From Chitinophagales bacterium (GTDB lineage: Bacteria > Bacteroidota > Bacteroidia > Chitinophagales > Saprospiraceae), in the NCBI GenBank assembly GCA_013298445.1, contig JAAFHQ010000164.1:1-9624 (forward strand): a stretch of DNA of 9,624 bases. Direction: 5' to 3'. The notes beneath the pieces are model-generated. The model was not told the DNA's origin. It did no database searches and worked only from the letters and a program-made list of their open reading frames with translations. Positions 1 through 6,906 of this stretch are shown one piece after another; position 1 is the stretch's first letter, and each line of letters opens with the position of its first letter. The translations under genes and the position numbers were made by a program.

Positions 1-49
1 CAAGAAACGGCTGGACCACGATTACTCAACTACAAAAAAACTTAAGCGT

Positions 50-3000
50 ATGAACAAAAAGTACGTGTTCAGGTACATAAGCGGCATGGCTTTGCTCTTG
101 CTGCTTCCCTGGGTCGGCTATGCTCAAGGCAAGGTAATGCTCAAGGTCAATGGAATGGTCAAAGATGAGACTGGAGAACCGCTCATTGGTGTGAACATCC
201 AGCTCAAAGGCACTCCCGTCGCCAGTATCACCGATCTGGATGGCAATTATACCCTCAGCGGAGAAGTGGCTGAAGGTGAATACAGCGTAGTGACCAGTTA
301 CATTGGTTATGCTAACAGTAGCCAAACAGTACAGGTTTCGGCCAGCAATGCTACGTTTCAGTTGAATTTTGATATGTCTCCCGACATGCTCAATCTGGAT
401 GAGGTAGTCGTTACGGGAAACACCTCTACCACTACCCGGAAGTCCTTGGGTAACAACATTTCGGTGCTCAATTCGGACAAAATCAAAAACTCGGCAACCA
501 CCAACTCGCTAGGCGCACTGCAAGGCAAGGTAATGGGTGCACAAATCACCCAAAACTCGGGTGATCCTGCCGGAGGGATCAGCATCCGTTTACGGGGTGC
601 CTCTTCGATCAATGGTTCCAGCGATCCGCTTTACATTGTGGATGGGATCATCGTAGACAACTCTTCCCAAAACGTGATCAACCGCAACGCCGACGCACAA
701 ACTACGGGTTTCCAGGCGGGCCAAAACCGCCTCGTCGACCTCAATAGTGCTGACATCGAACGCATTGAAGTGTTAAATGGTGCTTCTGCTGCTGCATTGT
801 ATGGTGCTCGTGCTGCCAACGGGGTAATTCAAATTTTCACCAAACGCGGCAAATCTGAAAAGTTGCGGGTTGAATTTTCAACCAGTCTGGTCACCAGCGC
901 CTTGCGCAAGGAAATCCCGATGACCAGCATTGCCCAGCGTTTTGGTAAAAAAGGAAACGATCGCCTGGAAACTGCCCAGGACCGCTTGTCCATCCTACTC
1001 ACCGTTGGTTTGACCGATGCACAACTAACGAGCCAAGGTGTAAATTTTGTCAAAGCTGGTTATACTCCTCGGACGCTGGTGACTGACAAATACGCCGTAA
1101 AACGTTACAATTACTGGGATGACATTTTCCAAAGCGCCATGGGAACGGAAAACAACCTTTCCTTTAGTGGTGGAAACGACAAAACCCAATTCTACGCTTC
1201 CCTCGGCTATTATGACAATGAAGGTATCCTGAAAAATACCAACTTCAAACGATACAACCTCCGCCTCAACCTTGACCAAACACTGGCCTCCTGGGCAAAA
1301 TTGTCCTTTGGCCTGGGAGCTAACCTCTCCCGCTCACAAGACATGCCCAACGGCAACAACTTTTTTAACCCCATCTCCGGTGTTTTCATCATCGACAACG
1401 TATGGGACCTCAACGAACGGGATGCCAACGGCAACCTGCGCCAGGTAGAACAAGTGCGCATCAACCCACTCAGCATCATCGAAACCTTTGACATTTCCCA
1501 GCAGACTTACCGCACCATGGGTAACGTCAAGCTAAGCCTATTCCCAGTCAAAGGGTTGAACATCGACTTGATTGGAGGTGGCGACATCTACTCACTGCAA
1601 GGGAACGAATACCACCCACGCCTGCCTTACAGCGGGGTTAGTGCCGACTTCTTCCCCGACGGTTACGTGAGTTTGGCCACCGACAACCTGATGCTCTTCA
1701 ACAATGACTTGAACATCACCTACAACCGCAACCTGGGCAAGTCCCTGACTTCCACTACCATGGCGGGCTACCAAATCCAGTACAACCGCCGTCAGTACGC
1801 TGCACAAGATGGTCGGGATTTGGCACCTTTTGGCAAAACCATTGCTGCGGCCAACAACCTGTTCAACCGTCCGGTGCAAAGCATTTCCGAACGTTTCATC
1901 TCGGGGGCCTTCATTCAGCAAACTTTTGGCTGGAAAGAACAGGTCTTCATTACCTTGGCTGGTCGGATCGACAAGTCTTCCGTTTTTGCCGAAGACAACC
2001 AGAACAATTTCTACCCCAAGGTTTCGGGTAGCTGGGTATTGTCCGATTACATCAAAAACAAAAATTTGATTTCATCGGCGAAACTCCGAGCTGCTTACGG
2101 CCAGGCGGGTAACCTGACCGGGATTGGCGCATATGATCGTTTTGACAACTACCTCTTGTCTTCGATTGGTGGTTTGGCTTCGATTACGCCATCTACTACT
2201 TTCGCCAACCCTTCGGTGCGTCCTGAAAAGATGACCGAATTTGAATTTGGTGGCGATTTTGCCTTTTTGAAAAACCGCCTCAGCCTGAGTGTAAACATCT
2301 ACAGCCAAAAGATCACCGACTTGTTGTTGACCAAGCCCGTTCCTCCTTCAGTAGGGGGTACCAGCATTGTGACCAACGTAGGTGACAATACCTACATGGA
2401 CAACAAAGGTTTCGAATTGATGCTGAATGCTTCTTTGGTGCGGACCAAAAACTTCAAGTGGGACCTGGGTTTGCTGTACAACCAAAATAAAAACCGCGTT
2501 TATGGCATCGATGGTGGCTTCTTTTACCTGCGTACGGGTGGCCCACAAGCGGTACTCAATGGTCACTCCTTTGGCGCATTTTATGGTACTTATTACGCTC
2601 GCGACAACAATGGCAACCTGTTAAAAACCACCCAGGGTTTGCTGCAACCTGAACGTGGCGTACAAACTACCGCCCTACAAGGCACTTCCGACCGTGGCGC
2701 AGATGGCCAACCCAAAACCACTGGAGTAGGAAGTACAGAATTGCGCAAAGTGATTGGTGACCCAACGCCAGATTGGACTGGTTCCTTCAATACCAATATC
2801 TCCTACAAAAAACTGAGTTTCTACGTCCTGTTCGACGCTGTGATTGGCGGCGATGTGTACAACTGGAACCGCATCACCTCCAACAACGTAGGCTGGGGTC
2901 CATTGGCTGAGCAGGAAATCAAGGGTGAAGTACCTCGGGGTACCGTAGCTTCGGTAGCTGGCGGGATCAACGGTGGCCGGATTCAGGAAGAGCACGTGGA

Positions 3001-3241
3001 AGATGGATCTTTTGTCAAAATCCGCGAAGTAGCCCTGAGCTACGAACTGGGCAAAGTGAAAGGTTTGTTCGACAATTTCAACATCAGCATCATTGGTCGC
3101 AACTTGTACTCCTTTGACAACTACCAGGGTTTTGATCCAGAGGCCAACTCTGCTGGCCAGAGTGACCGGGTTCGTGGTGATGATTTTGGAGCAGTACCCA
3201 TTCCTCGTACGCTGATGGTTCGTTTGAATGGTCGTTTCTAA
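50..3241 (+). CDS. SusC/RagA-family TonB-linked outer-membrane transporter
   Basis: Complete 1063-residue protein that forms the outer-membrane channel of a SusCD pair and imports a bound nutrient using TonB energy. Seen in the sequence: an N-terminal signal peptide (about residues 1-26, ending near YAQG); a carboxypeptidase-regulatory-like beta domain (about 33-108); the TonB-box region LDEVVVTG (116-123); a plug domain containing the SusC hallmark SDPLYIVDGI (191-200) and a GARAANGVIQIFTKRG stretch (252-267); then a long beta-barrel ending in the aromatic residue F1063, as expected of an outer-membrane protein. There is no STN domain before the regulatory-like domain, so sigma/anti-sigma signalling through this receptor is unlikely. 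Length is normal for the family. The start is chosen because the signal peptide begins there; no clear Shine-Dalgarno is seen, which is common in this phylum. The partner SusD gene starts 18 bases downstream. The substrate cannot be told from sequence. Confidence 0.96.
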   Translation: MNKKYVFRYISGMALLLLLPWVGYAQGKVMLKVNGMVKDETGEPLIGVNIQLKGTPVASITDLDGNYTLSGEVAEGEYSVVTSYIGYANSSQTVQVSASNATFQLNFDMSPDMLNLDEVVVTGNTSTTTRKSLGNNISVLNSDKIKNSATTNSLGALQGKVMGAQITQNSGDPAGGISIRLRGASSINGSSDPLYIVDGIIVDNSSQNVINRNADAQTTGFQAGQNRLVDLNSADIERIEVLNGASAAALYGARAANGVIQIFTKRGKSEKLRVEFSTSLVTSALRKEIPMTSIAQRFGKKGNDRLETAQDRLSILLTVGLTDAQLTSQGVNFVKAGYTPRTLVTDKYAVKRYNYWDDIFQSAMGTENNLSFSGGNDKTQFYASLGYYDNEGILKNTNFKRYNLRLNLDQTLASWAKLSFGLGANLSRSQDMPNGNNFFNPISGVFIIDNVWDLNERDANGNLRQVEQVRINPLSIIETFDISQQTYRTMGNVKLSLFPVKGLNIDLIGGGDIYSLQGNEYHPRLPYSGVSADFFPDGYVSLATDNLMLFNNDLNITYNRNLGKSLTSTTMAGYQIQYNRRQYAAQDGRDLAPFGKTIAAANNLFNRPVQSISERFISGAFIQQTFGWKEQVFITLAGRIDKSSVFAEDNQNNFYPKVSGSWVLSDYIKNKNLISSAKLRAAYGQAGNLTGIGAYDRFDNYLLSSIGGLASITPSTTFANPSVRPEKMTEFEFGGDFAFLKNRLSLSVNIYSQKITDLLLTKPVPPSVGGTSIVTNVGDNTYMDNKGFELMLNASLVRTKNFKWDLGLLYNQNKNRVYGIDGGFFYLRTGGPQAVLNGHSFGAFYGTYYARDNNGNLLKTTQGLLQPERGVQTTALQGTSDRGADGQPKTTGVGSTELRKVIGDPTPDWTGSFNTNISYKKLSFYVLFDAVIGGDVYNWNRITSNNVGWGPLAEQEIKGEVPRGTVASVAGGINGGRIQEEHVEDGSFVKIREVALSYELGKVKGLFDNFNISIIGRNLYSFDNYQGFDPEANSAGQSDRVRGDDFGAVPIPRTLMVRLNGRF

Positions 3242-3259
3242 CACTTAAAAAGGTAAACA

Positions 3260-4576
3260 ATGAAACTAAAACATATAATTTGTAGCTTTTTAGGCTTGGC
3301 GGCGCTCCTACATACGAGCAGCTGCACCAAAGAATACCTCAACCCCAACGCCGCCACCAAAACCGAAGTATTGAGTTCGGCCGATGGTTTGATGGGCCTG
3401 GCCGTAGGTATTCGGCGAGAGTGGTCGGTTGGCGCAACCAGTGCCCTGTTCAACGTAGTGGTTTGTAACGGCCTTGCTACCAAGGAACTGACGGTTCTGA
3501 ACACAGGCAACAACACCCTGGCTTCTCTGGAAGCTGGCAAGGGCTCGCTTAACGGAGCGAATTCAACCATGGCCAACCTTTGGACGAGTGCCAATTTGGT
3601 CAAAGCCTACGCGCAACAATTGATCGACAACTCCTCGGTCATTGGCGATCCTGGCACCAAAGCGGGAGTGGAAGCCTACGGTCTGTTTTTTAAGGCGCTG
3701 GCCATTGGGACCTTATCCCAGTTTTGGGAGCAGGTGCCTACCGAGGTCGTTTCTTCAAACGAGTACATTGATGGCAAACGTCCCGGTTTCAAACCCCGCG
3801 CTGCTGCCCTGGATGAAGCCATTGCCATCCTCAAACAAGCTGATGCGACCATTAAGGCAAATGCGCCTTCGGCTACTTTTAATGCCAAAGTGGGTACGGA
3901 CATCAGTTTGCCCAATGCCATCCAAGCCATGATTGCCCGTTTCAGTTTGATGAATGGCAAATTGGATGATGCCTTGGCCGCTGCAAATGCCGTCAGCCCA
4001 ACGGTACTTTCTGTGTTCAAATACGATGCGGTGAATCAGAATCCAGTGTTCCGTTCTGGTTTCGTGAGCAACAACGTAGTTGGCGGGGTAGCCAACTTTG
4101 GCCTCAGTGGCACACTTGCGCCTGAAGCAGCAGATGCCCGGATCGCATTTTACCTGGGAGGTACCACTTTGAGCAAAGCAACAGGCTTTTTCAAAAGTGA
4201 CCTGGATGTGATTCCAGTGTACCTGCCCAGCGAAATGACCTTGATCAAAGCGGAGGTGTTGGCTCGCCAAAACAAAATCACGGAGGCTATCGCCGAGTTG
4301 AATAAAATCCGCACCAAAGCCACCGATCCACTCAGTGTGACTGCAAAACTAGCAGCTTACAGCGGCGCAGAAACCCAAGGCGCAGTATTGGAGGAAATTT
4401 ACAAGCAGCGTTGTATCGAGTTGTTTTTGTCGGGCTTAAAGCTGGATGATTGCCGTCGTTTCGGTCGCCCTGGCCCCAACGATGCCAACTTTGAGCGCAA
4501 CCGCAATTTCTTCCCCTACCCTAACGTAGAGCGGGACAACAATCAGGCGAATACGCCTGCGGATCCAGCGGTGTAA
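3260..4576 (+). CDS. SusD/RagB-family nutrient-binding outer-membrane lipoprotein
   Basis: Complete 438-residue surface lipoprotein that caps the adjacent SusC channel and captures its ligand. It opens with a lipoprotein signal peptide: basic MKLKH, a hydrophobic core, then a lipobox-like TSSC with the lipidated cysteine at residue 22. The mature start (CTKEYLNPN) is typical of SusD proteins. The C-terminal family signature is visible: a YKQRCIELFLSG stretch (about 381-392), LDDCRRFG (about 395-402), and an FFPYPNVERDNN stretch (417-428) that matches the usual end with ligand-contact and packing residues. At 438 residues it is at the short end of the family (often 450-550), suggesting a compact binding protein, but nothing indicates truncation. 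A weak AGG lies six bases before the ATG. It is almost certainly cotranscribed with the upstream transporter. Its stop codon touches the large inverted repeat that follows. Confidence 0.94.
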   Translation: MKLKHIICSFLGLAALLHTSSCTKEYLNPNAATKTEVLSSADGLMGLAVGIRREWSVGATSALFNVVVCNGLATKELTVLNTGNNTLASLEAGKGSLNGANSTMANLWTSANLVKAYAQQLIDNSSVIGDPGTKAGVEAYGLFFKALAIGTLSQFWEQVPTEVVSSNEYIDGKRPGFKPRAAALDEAIAILKQADATIKANAPSATFNAKVGTDISLPNAIQAMIARFSLMNGKLDDALAAANAVSPTVLSVFKYDAVNQNPVFRSGFVSNNVVGGVANFGLSGTLAPEAADARIAFYLGGTTLSKATGFFKSDLDVIPVYLPSEMTLIKAEVLARQNKITEAIAELNKIRTKATDPLSVTAKLAAYSGAETQGAVLEEIYKQRCIELFLSGLKLDDCRRFGRPGPNDANFERNRNFFPYPNVERDNNQANTPADPAV

Positions 4577-4678
4577 GTGAAAAGCGAAAAGTGAAAAGCA
4601 GGCTACCGCAGCGGCTTATCCGGCGTTGCTCGCCCAAGTCGCTGCGGTAGCCTGCTTTTCGCTTTTCGCTTTTCACTT
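4575..4678. repeat. 43-bp-stem inverted repeat between convergent stop codons; probable bidirectional terminator
   Basis: Left arm 4575-4617 pairs with right arm 4636-4678 over 43 positions, with only two non-Watson-Crick positions (4592/4661 and 4614/4639). Both would be G-U pairs in the plus-strand RNA but A-C mismatches in the minus-strand RNA. An inner GGCG/CGCC stem (4622-4625 with 4631-4634) closes a five-base TTGCT loop. The outer part of each arm is built of short AAAAGYG-like tandem units; the inner part is GC-rich. The repeat includes the last two bases of the susD-like TAA and the whole TGA of the phosphatase gene. Its position between converging genes fits transcription termination on both strands, although it is far longer than a usual terminator and has no separate T-tract. 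It could instead be a palindromic dispersed element. Confidence 0.85.
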
Positions 4679-6292
4679 TCTAAGAACAACTCCCAACACC
4701 GGCTTCCCCGAAGCGCCATTCGGCGCATTGATGCTCAACCAATCGGATACAGTGGGCGCGATATCATGGACAAAAGTGGGTTGATTCGTTGAACCGGGTT
4801 CGATTTTCCATCCGTAGAAAAGCAAGGGAACGTGGGTATCGTATTCGTAGGCTACGCCGTGGGTCACCCCTTTTGGATAATCGACGTTGAGAAACCCTGG
4901 CTCCAGGCTGAACATTACATCACCAGAACGTTTGGAATAATAGTTGTTTTGCAATAAATCCCTTCTAAAACCACTACAAGTACTTATGCTGGCATTAAGT
5001 GGTACAAAAGCGCAGGCAATTTCTGGCCGGGCCAGCAGGAATTCTACCGTAGCACGCTCTACATCTGGCTTGTACAATTTATACTCCTGAATAAGTTTGT
5101 GGTCATAAAACAACTCCTGCTCATTATAGATGGACACCAGTTTTTTGGCACCAAACAATTTAGCCAGGTGCTGGTTCAGCGAGTCCTGAATGGCTGGGCC
5201 CATCACCGCCCAACGGTGGTAGCGGCGATTGCTCATGTAGCCACGGTTGTAAGGGGCACCATGGTCGGCGCTCAGAAACACCAGGTATTGGTCTTTCCCC
5301 ACTTCTTGATCCAGAAAATTTAAAAAACCAGCTAGCTCCAAATCCAACCGCAAATAAATATCCTCTGCTTCAATGGAGCTGGTCCCGAAGAGGTGGCCCA
5401 CATAGTCGGTAGAAGAAAAACTTACCGCCAAAAGATCCGTAATAGCGTCCTTACCCAATTGTTCATTCAATAAGGCGGCTTTTGCCATTTCTGCAGTAAG
5501 CGTAATGCCCCCGGGTGAGTAGGGCAAGTTGCGGATTTCCTCGGGTTTGTGAGGAAAAACCGGTTTATCCTCATTGGTGTATTTGCCTTCGTAAGGGGTA
5601 TCATCTGCGTCACTTTCGGTATACTGATCGATAGGCAACAGCGTATTCCAGGTTTTTTTGGCCAATTCCTTGGCCATTTTTTGCTCGTTGAAATCTTCAA
5701 CCCATTTGGGCAAGGCCTTGGTGTAAAAATCGCTGGTGACAAAATTCCCGGTTTTGAGGTCCAGCCAATATGTTCCATTGGAGAAATACCCGGCAGGAAA
5801 AATAGAGGAGCGATCCTTGAGTGCCACACCAACCACTTTCGCCTGATGATTGGTGGCCAGTTTGAGTTCATCACCCAGGGTAGTTACCAGCAAGTTACGG
5901 GGCGACATTTGCAAAGCAGCGTTGCTCGGAGCACCTACCGCCGTTACCGATTTGTCTTCGGCACAATACACCATCCGTTCCTGGAATTTATCGTACCACA
6001 TATTCCCTACAATGCCGTGCACAGAGGGAGTAGTTCCGGTGTAAATGGTAGCGTGCCCTGGGCCTGTTTCGGTAAAGGCGTAGGGATAATGGTTGTTGCG
6101 GCAGTTAAAACCCTGGTTAATCAGGCGTTTGAAACCTCCACTGGAGTATTTGTCCCAATAGCGGTAGAGGTAATCGTAACGCATTTGGTCCACCACGATG
6201 CCTACCACCAATTTGGGCCGATCAGAGGGTGTTTGCGCAACTACAAAATTGGCAAGGAAGAGTAGAGCAAAAAGAGCAAGGTAGCTTCTCAT
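4673..6292 (-). CDS. pafA: PafA-type secreted alkaline phosphatase
   Basis: A 539-residue member of the alkaline phosphatase superfamily that hydrolyses phosphate monoesters, probably in the periplasm or outside the inner membrane. The start at 6292 is chosen because it opens directly into a signal peptide (MRSYLALFALLFLANFVVAQ, 1-20); an in-frame ATG at 6385 would add 31 residues in front of it. Visible active-site features: metal-binding D35 (VVDQMRYD), nucleophile T76 in ETGPGHATIYTG, N97 in GNMWYD, and K159 and R161 in LKDR. All four of the latter sit three residues earlier than T79, N100, K162 and R164 of the characterised PafA enzyme. Further metal ligands appear in the STDYVGH, SADHGA and THG...YDTH motifs. 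These residues set PafA phosphomonoesterases apart from related diesterases. The gene is convergent with the SusCD pair and divergent from the BlaI-type repressor. Its stop codon lies inside the inverted repeat. A candidate promoter overlaps the upstream operator. Confidence 0.9.
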   Translation of the reverse strand: MRSYLALFALLFLANFVVAQTPSDRPKLVVGIVVDQMRYDYLYRYWDKYSSGGFKRLINQGFNCRNNHYPYAFTETGPGHATIYTGTTPSVHGIVGNMWYDKFQERMVYCAEDKSVTAVGAPSNAALQMSPRNLLVTTLGDELKLATNHQAKVVGVALKDRSSIFPAGYFSNGTYWLDLKTGNFVTSDFYTKALPKWVEDFNEQKMAKELAKKTWNTLLPIDQYTESDADDTPYEGKYTNEDKPVFPHKPEEIRNLPYSPGGITLTAEMAKAALLNEQLGKDAITDLLAVSFSSTDYVGHLFGTSSIEAEDIYLRLDLELAGFLNFLDQEVGKDQYLVFLSADHGAPYNRGYMSNRRYHRWAVMGPAIQDSLNQHLAKLFGAKKLVSIYNEQELFYDHKLIQEYKLYKPDVERATVEFLLARPEIACAFVPLNASISTCSGFRRDLLQNNYYSKRSGDVMFSLEPGFLNVDYPKGVTHGVAYEYDTHVPLLFYGWKIEPGSTNQPTFVHDIAPTVSDWLSINAPNGASGKPVLGVVLRK

Positions 6293-6438
6293 TTTGACAG
6301 GTTTTTGAACAAAAAAAAGTGCTTCAGGTGTTTTCGCGGGAAAATTAGGGGATTTTTTGGGGAAAGCGCTGCTAGTCACAATCATTTTGCTATTTATTAA
6401 CCTTCACATCACTTCCAAAAGGCTTGGATGAAAAACAT

Positions 6439-6454
6439 TACGACAAATGTCGTA
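6439..6454. promoter_or_regulatory. Operator 1, probable BlaI-type repressor site
   Basis: Perfect palindrome TACGACA-AA-TGTCGTA with 7-bp arms. It shares the ACA-NN-TGT core known for BlaI, MecI and CopY operators. It is identical to operator 2, and identity extends to 19 bp (6438-6456 versus 6490-6508). It lies just upstream of the TTTG element of the repressor promoter. On the minus strand it contains GACATTTG, a 7/8 match to the Bacteroidota -7 box TAnnTTTG, so it could also affect the divergent phosphatase gene. Confidence 0.85.
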
Positions 6455-6460
6455 GAAAAA

Positions 6461-6492
6461 TTTGCATCTCATCAAAAAGGCATTTATATTTA
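6461..6492 (+). promoter_or_regulatory. Promoter of the BlaI/BlaR1-like operon (Bacteroidota-type)
   Basis: TTTG at 6461-6464 serves as the -33 element. After a 20-bp spacer, TATATTTA at 6485-6492 matches the -7 consensus TAnnTTTG at all but the last base. Expected transcription start is around 6498, inside operator 2, leaving a leader of only about 13 bases before the repressor ATG. The promoter is bracketed by the two operators, as expected for negative autoregulation. Spacing and match were judged by eye. Confidence 0.65.
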
Positions 6493-6506
6493 CGACAAAT
6501 GTCGTA
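6491..6506. promoter_or_regulatory. Operator 2, probable BlaI-type repressor site
   Basis: Exact second copy of TACGACAAATGTCGTA. It overlaps the end of the -7 box and the predicted transcription start, and ends four bases before the repressor ATG, so bound repressor would block RNA polymerase. The centre-to-centre distance to operator 1 is 52 bp, about five helical turns, which places both sites on the same face of the DNA. Confidence 0.87.
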
Positions 6507-6510
6507 GACC

Positions 6511-6906
6511 ATGTCTAGTGAAACCAATAATCAGCCTTCAGAAGGCGAACTGGAGATCCTGCAAATCCTCTGGAAAATTGAACCAGCTACGGTGCGGCAG
6601 GTGCATGAGTTACTGAGTGCCAACAAAGGGGTCGGGTACACTACCACCCTGACCCAAATACAACGCATGTTGAAAAAAGGCCTCCTCAGTCGAATAGATC
6701 AGGAGGGTGGCCACTTTTACCGCTGCACCCTTCCACAGCAACAAGCTCGGCAAAACCTGGTGGATAAACTGGCTCAACAACTGTTTGAAGGCTCGGGCAC
6801 CCAACTGGCCATCCAGGCCCTGGGTTCCGGTAAAGTCAGCCAGGCTGAACTGGCGGAATTGGAAAAGCTCCTCAAAAACATTAAAGACCAGCAATCCCAT
6901 GAATGA
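6511..6906 (+). CDS. BlaI/MecI/CopY-family winged-helix repressor
   Basis: A 131-residue DNA-binding repressor. Residues about 10-75 form the family's winged helix: SEGELEILQILWKIEPATV (helix 1 and turn), the recognition region GYTTTLTQIQRMLKKGLL, then a short wing ending in GGHFYRC. The remaining helical part (about 78-131, QQQARQNLVDKL onwards) corresponds to the dimerisation domain. In the known systems the dimer holds a palindromic operator until an M56 protease pathway removes it; I cannot identify a cleavage site here. The ATG at 6511 gives the normal family length and follows operator 2 by four bases, so the gene is very likely autorepressed. Its last eight bases overlap the start of the membrane protease gene (ATGAATGA, 6899-6906), indicating translational coupling. 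No beta-lactamase lies in the window, so the name reflects family, not a proven resistance role. Confidence 0.94.
   Translation: MSSETNNQPSEGELEILQILWKIEPATVRQVHELLSANKGVGYTTTLTQIQRMLKKGLLSRIDQEGGHFYRCTLPQQQARQNLVDKLAQQLFEGSGTQLAIQALGSGKVSQAELAELEKLLKNIKDQQSHE

Noticed and set aside
2675..3244. 189-codon open frame on the minus strand, opposite the end of the SusC-like gene
   Set aside because: Antisense shadow of a well-supported barrel-coding region with no family resemblance of its own.
3755..4270. 171-codon open frame on the minus strand, opposite the SusD-like gene
   Set aside because: Antisense shadow with no signal peptide, motif or plausible promoter.
5549..6265. 238-codon open frame on the plus strand, opposite the phosphatase gene
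   Set aside because: It lies entirely antisense to a gene with full catalytic motifs, and the translation shows no recognisable domain.
6293..6385. Longer phosphatase starting at 6385 with 31 extra N-terminal residues
   Set aside because: The extra residues carry no export signal and would bury the signal peptide that begins exactly at the 6292 ATG.
6439..6506. Two repeats as the beginning of a CRISPR array
   Set aside because: There are only two units, they are perfect palindromes, and they bracket a promoter in front of a repressor gene, which fits operators.
6428..6616. Small open frame on the plus strand spanning the operators
   Set aside because: It runs through both palindromes and the promoter and into the repressor gene in a different frame, so it is not a credible gene.
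6707..6898. Longer M56 protease starting at 6707
   Set aside because: This stretch is the repressor gene read in another frame. The 6899 ATG overlaps the repressor stop by eight bases and begins at the first membrane helix, as in other BlaI-BlaR1 pairs.
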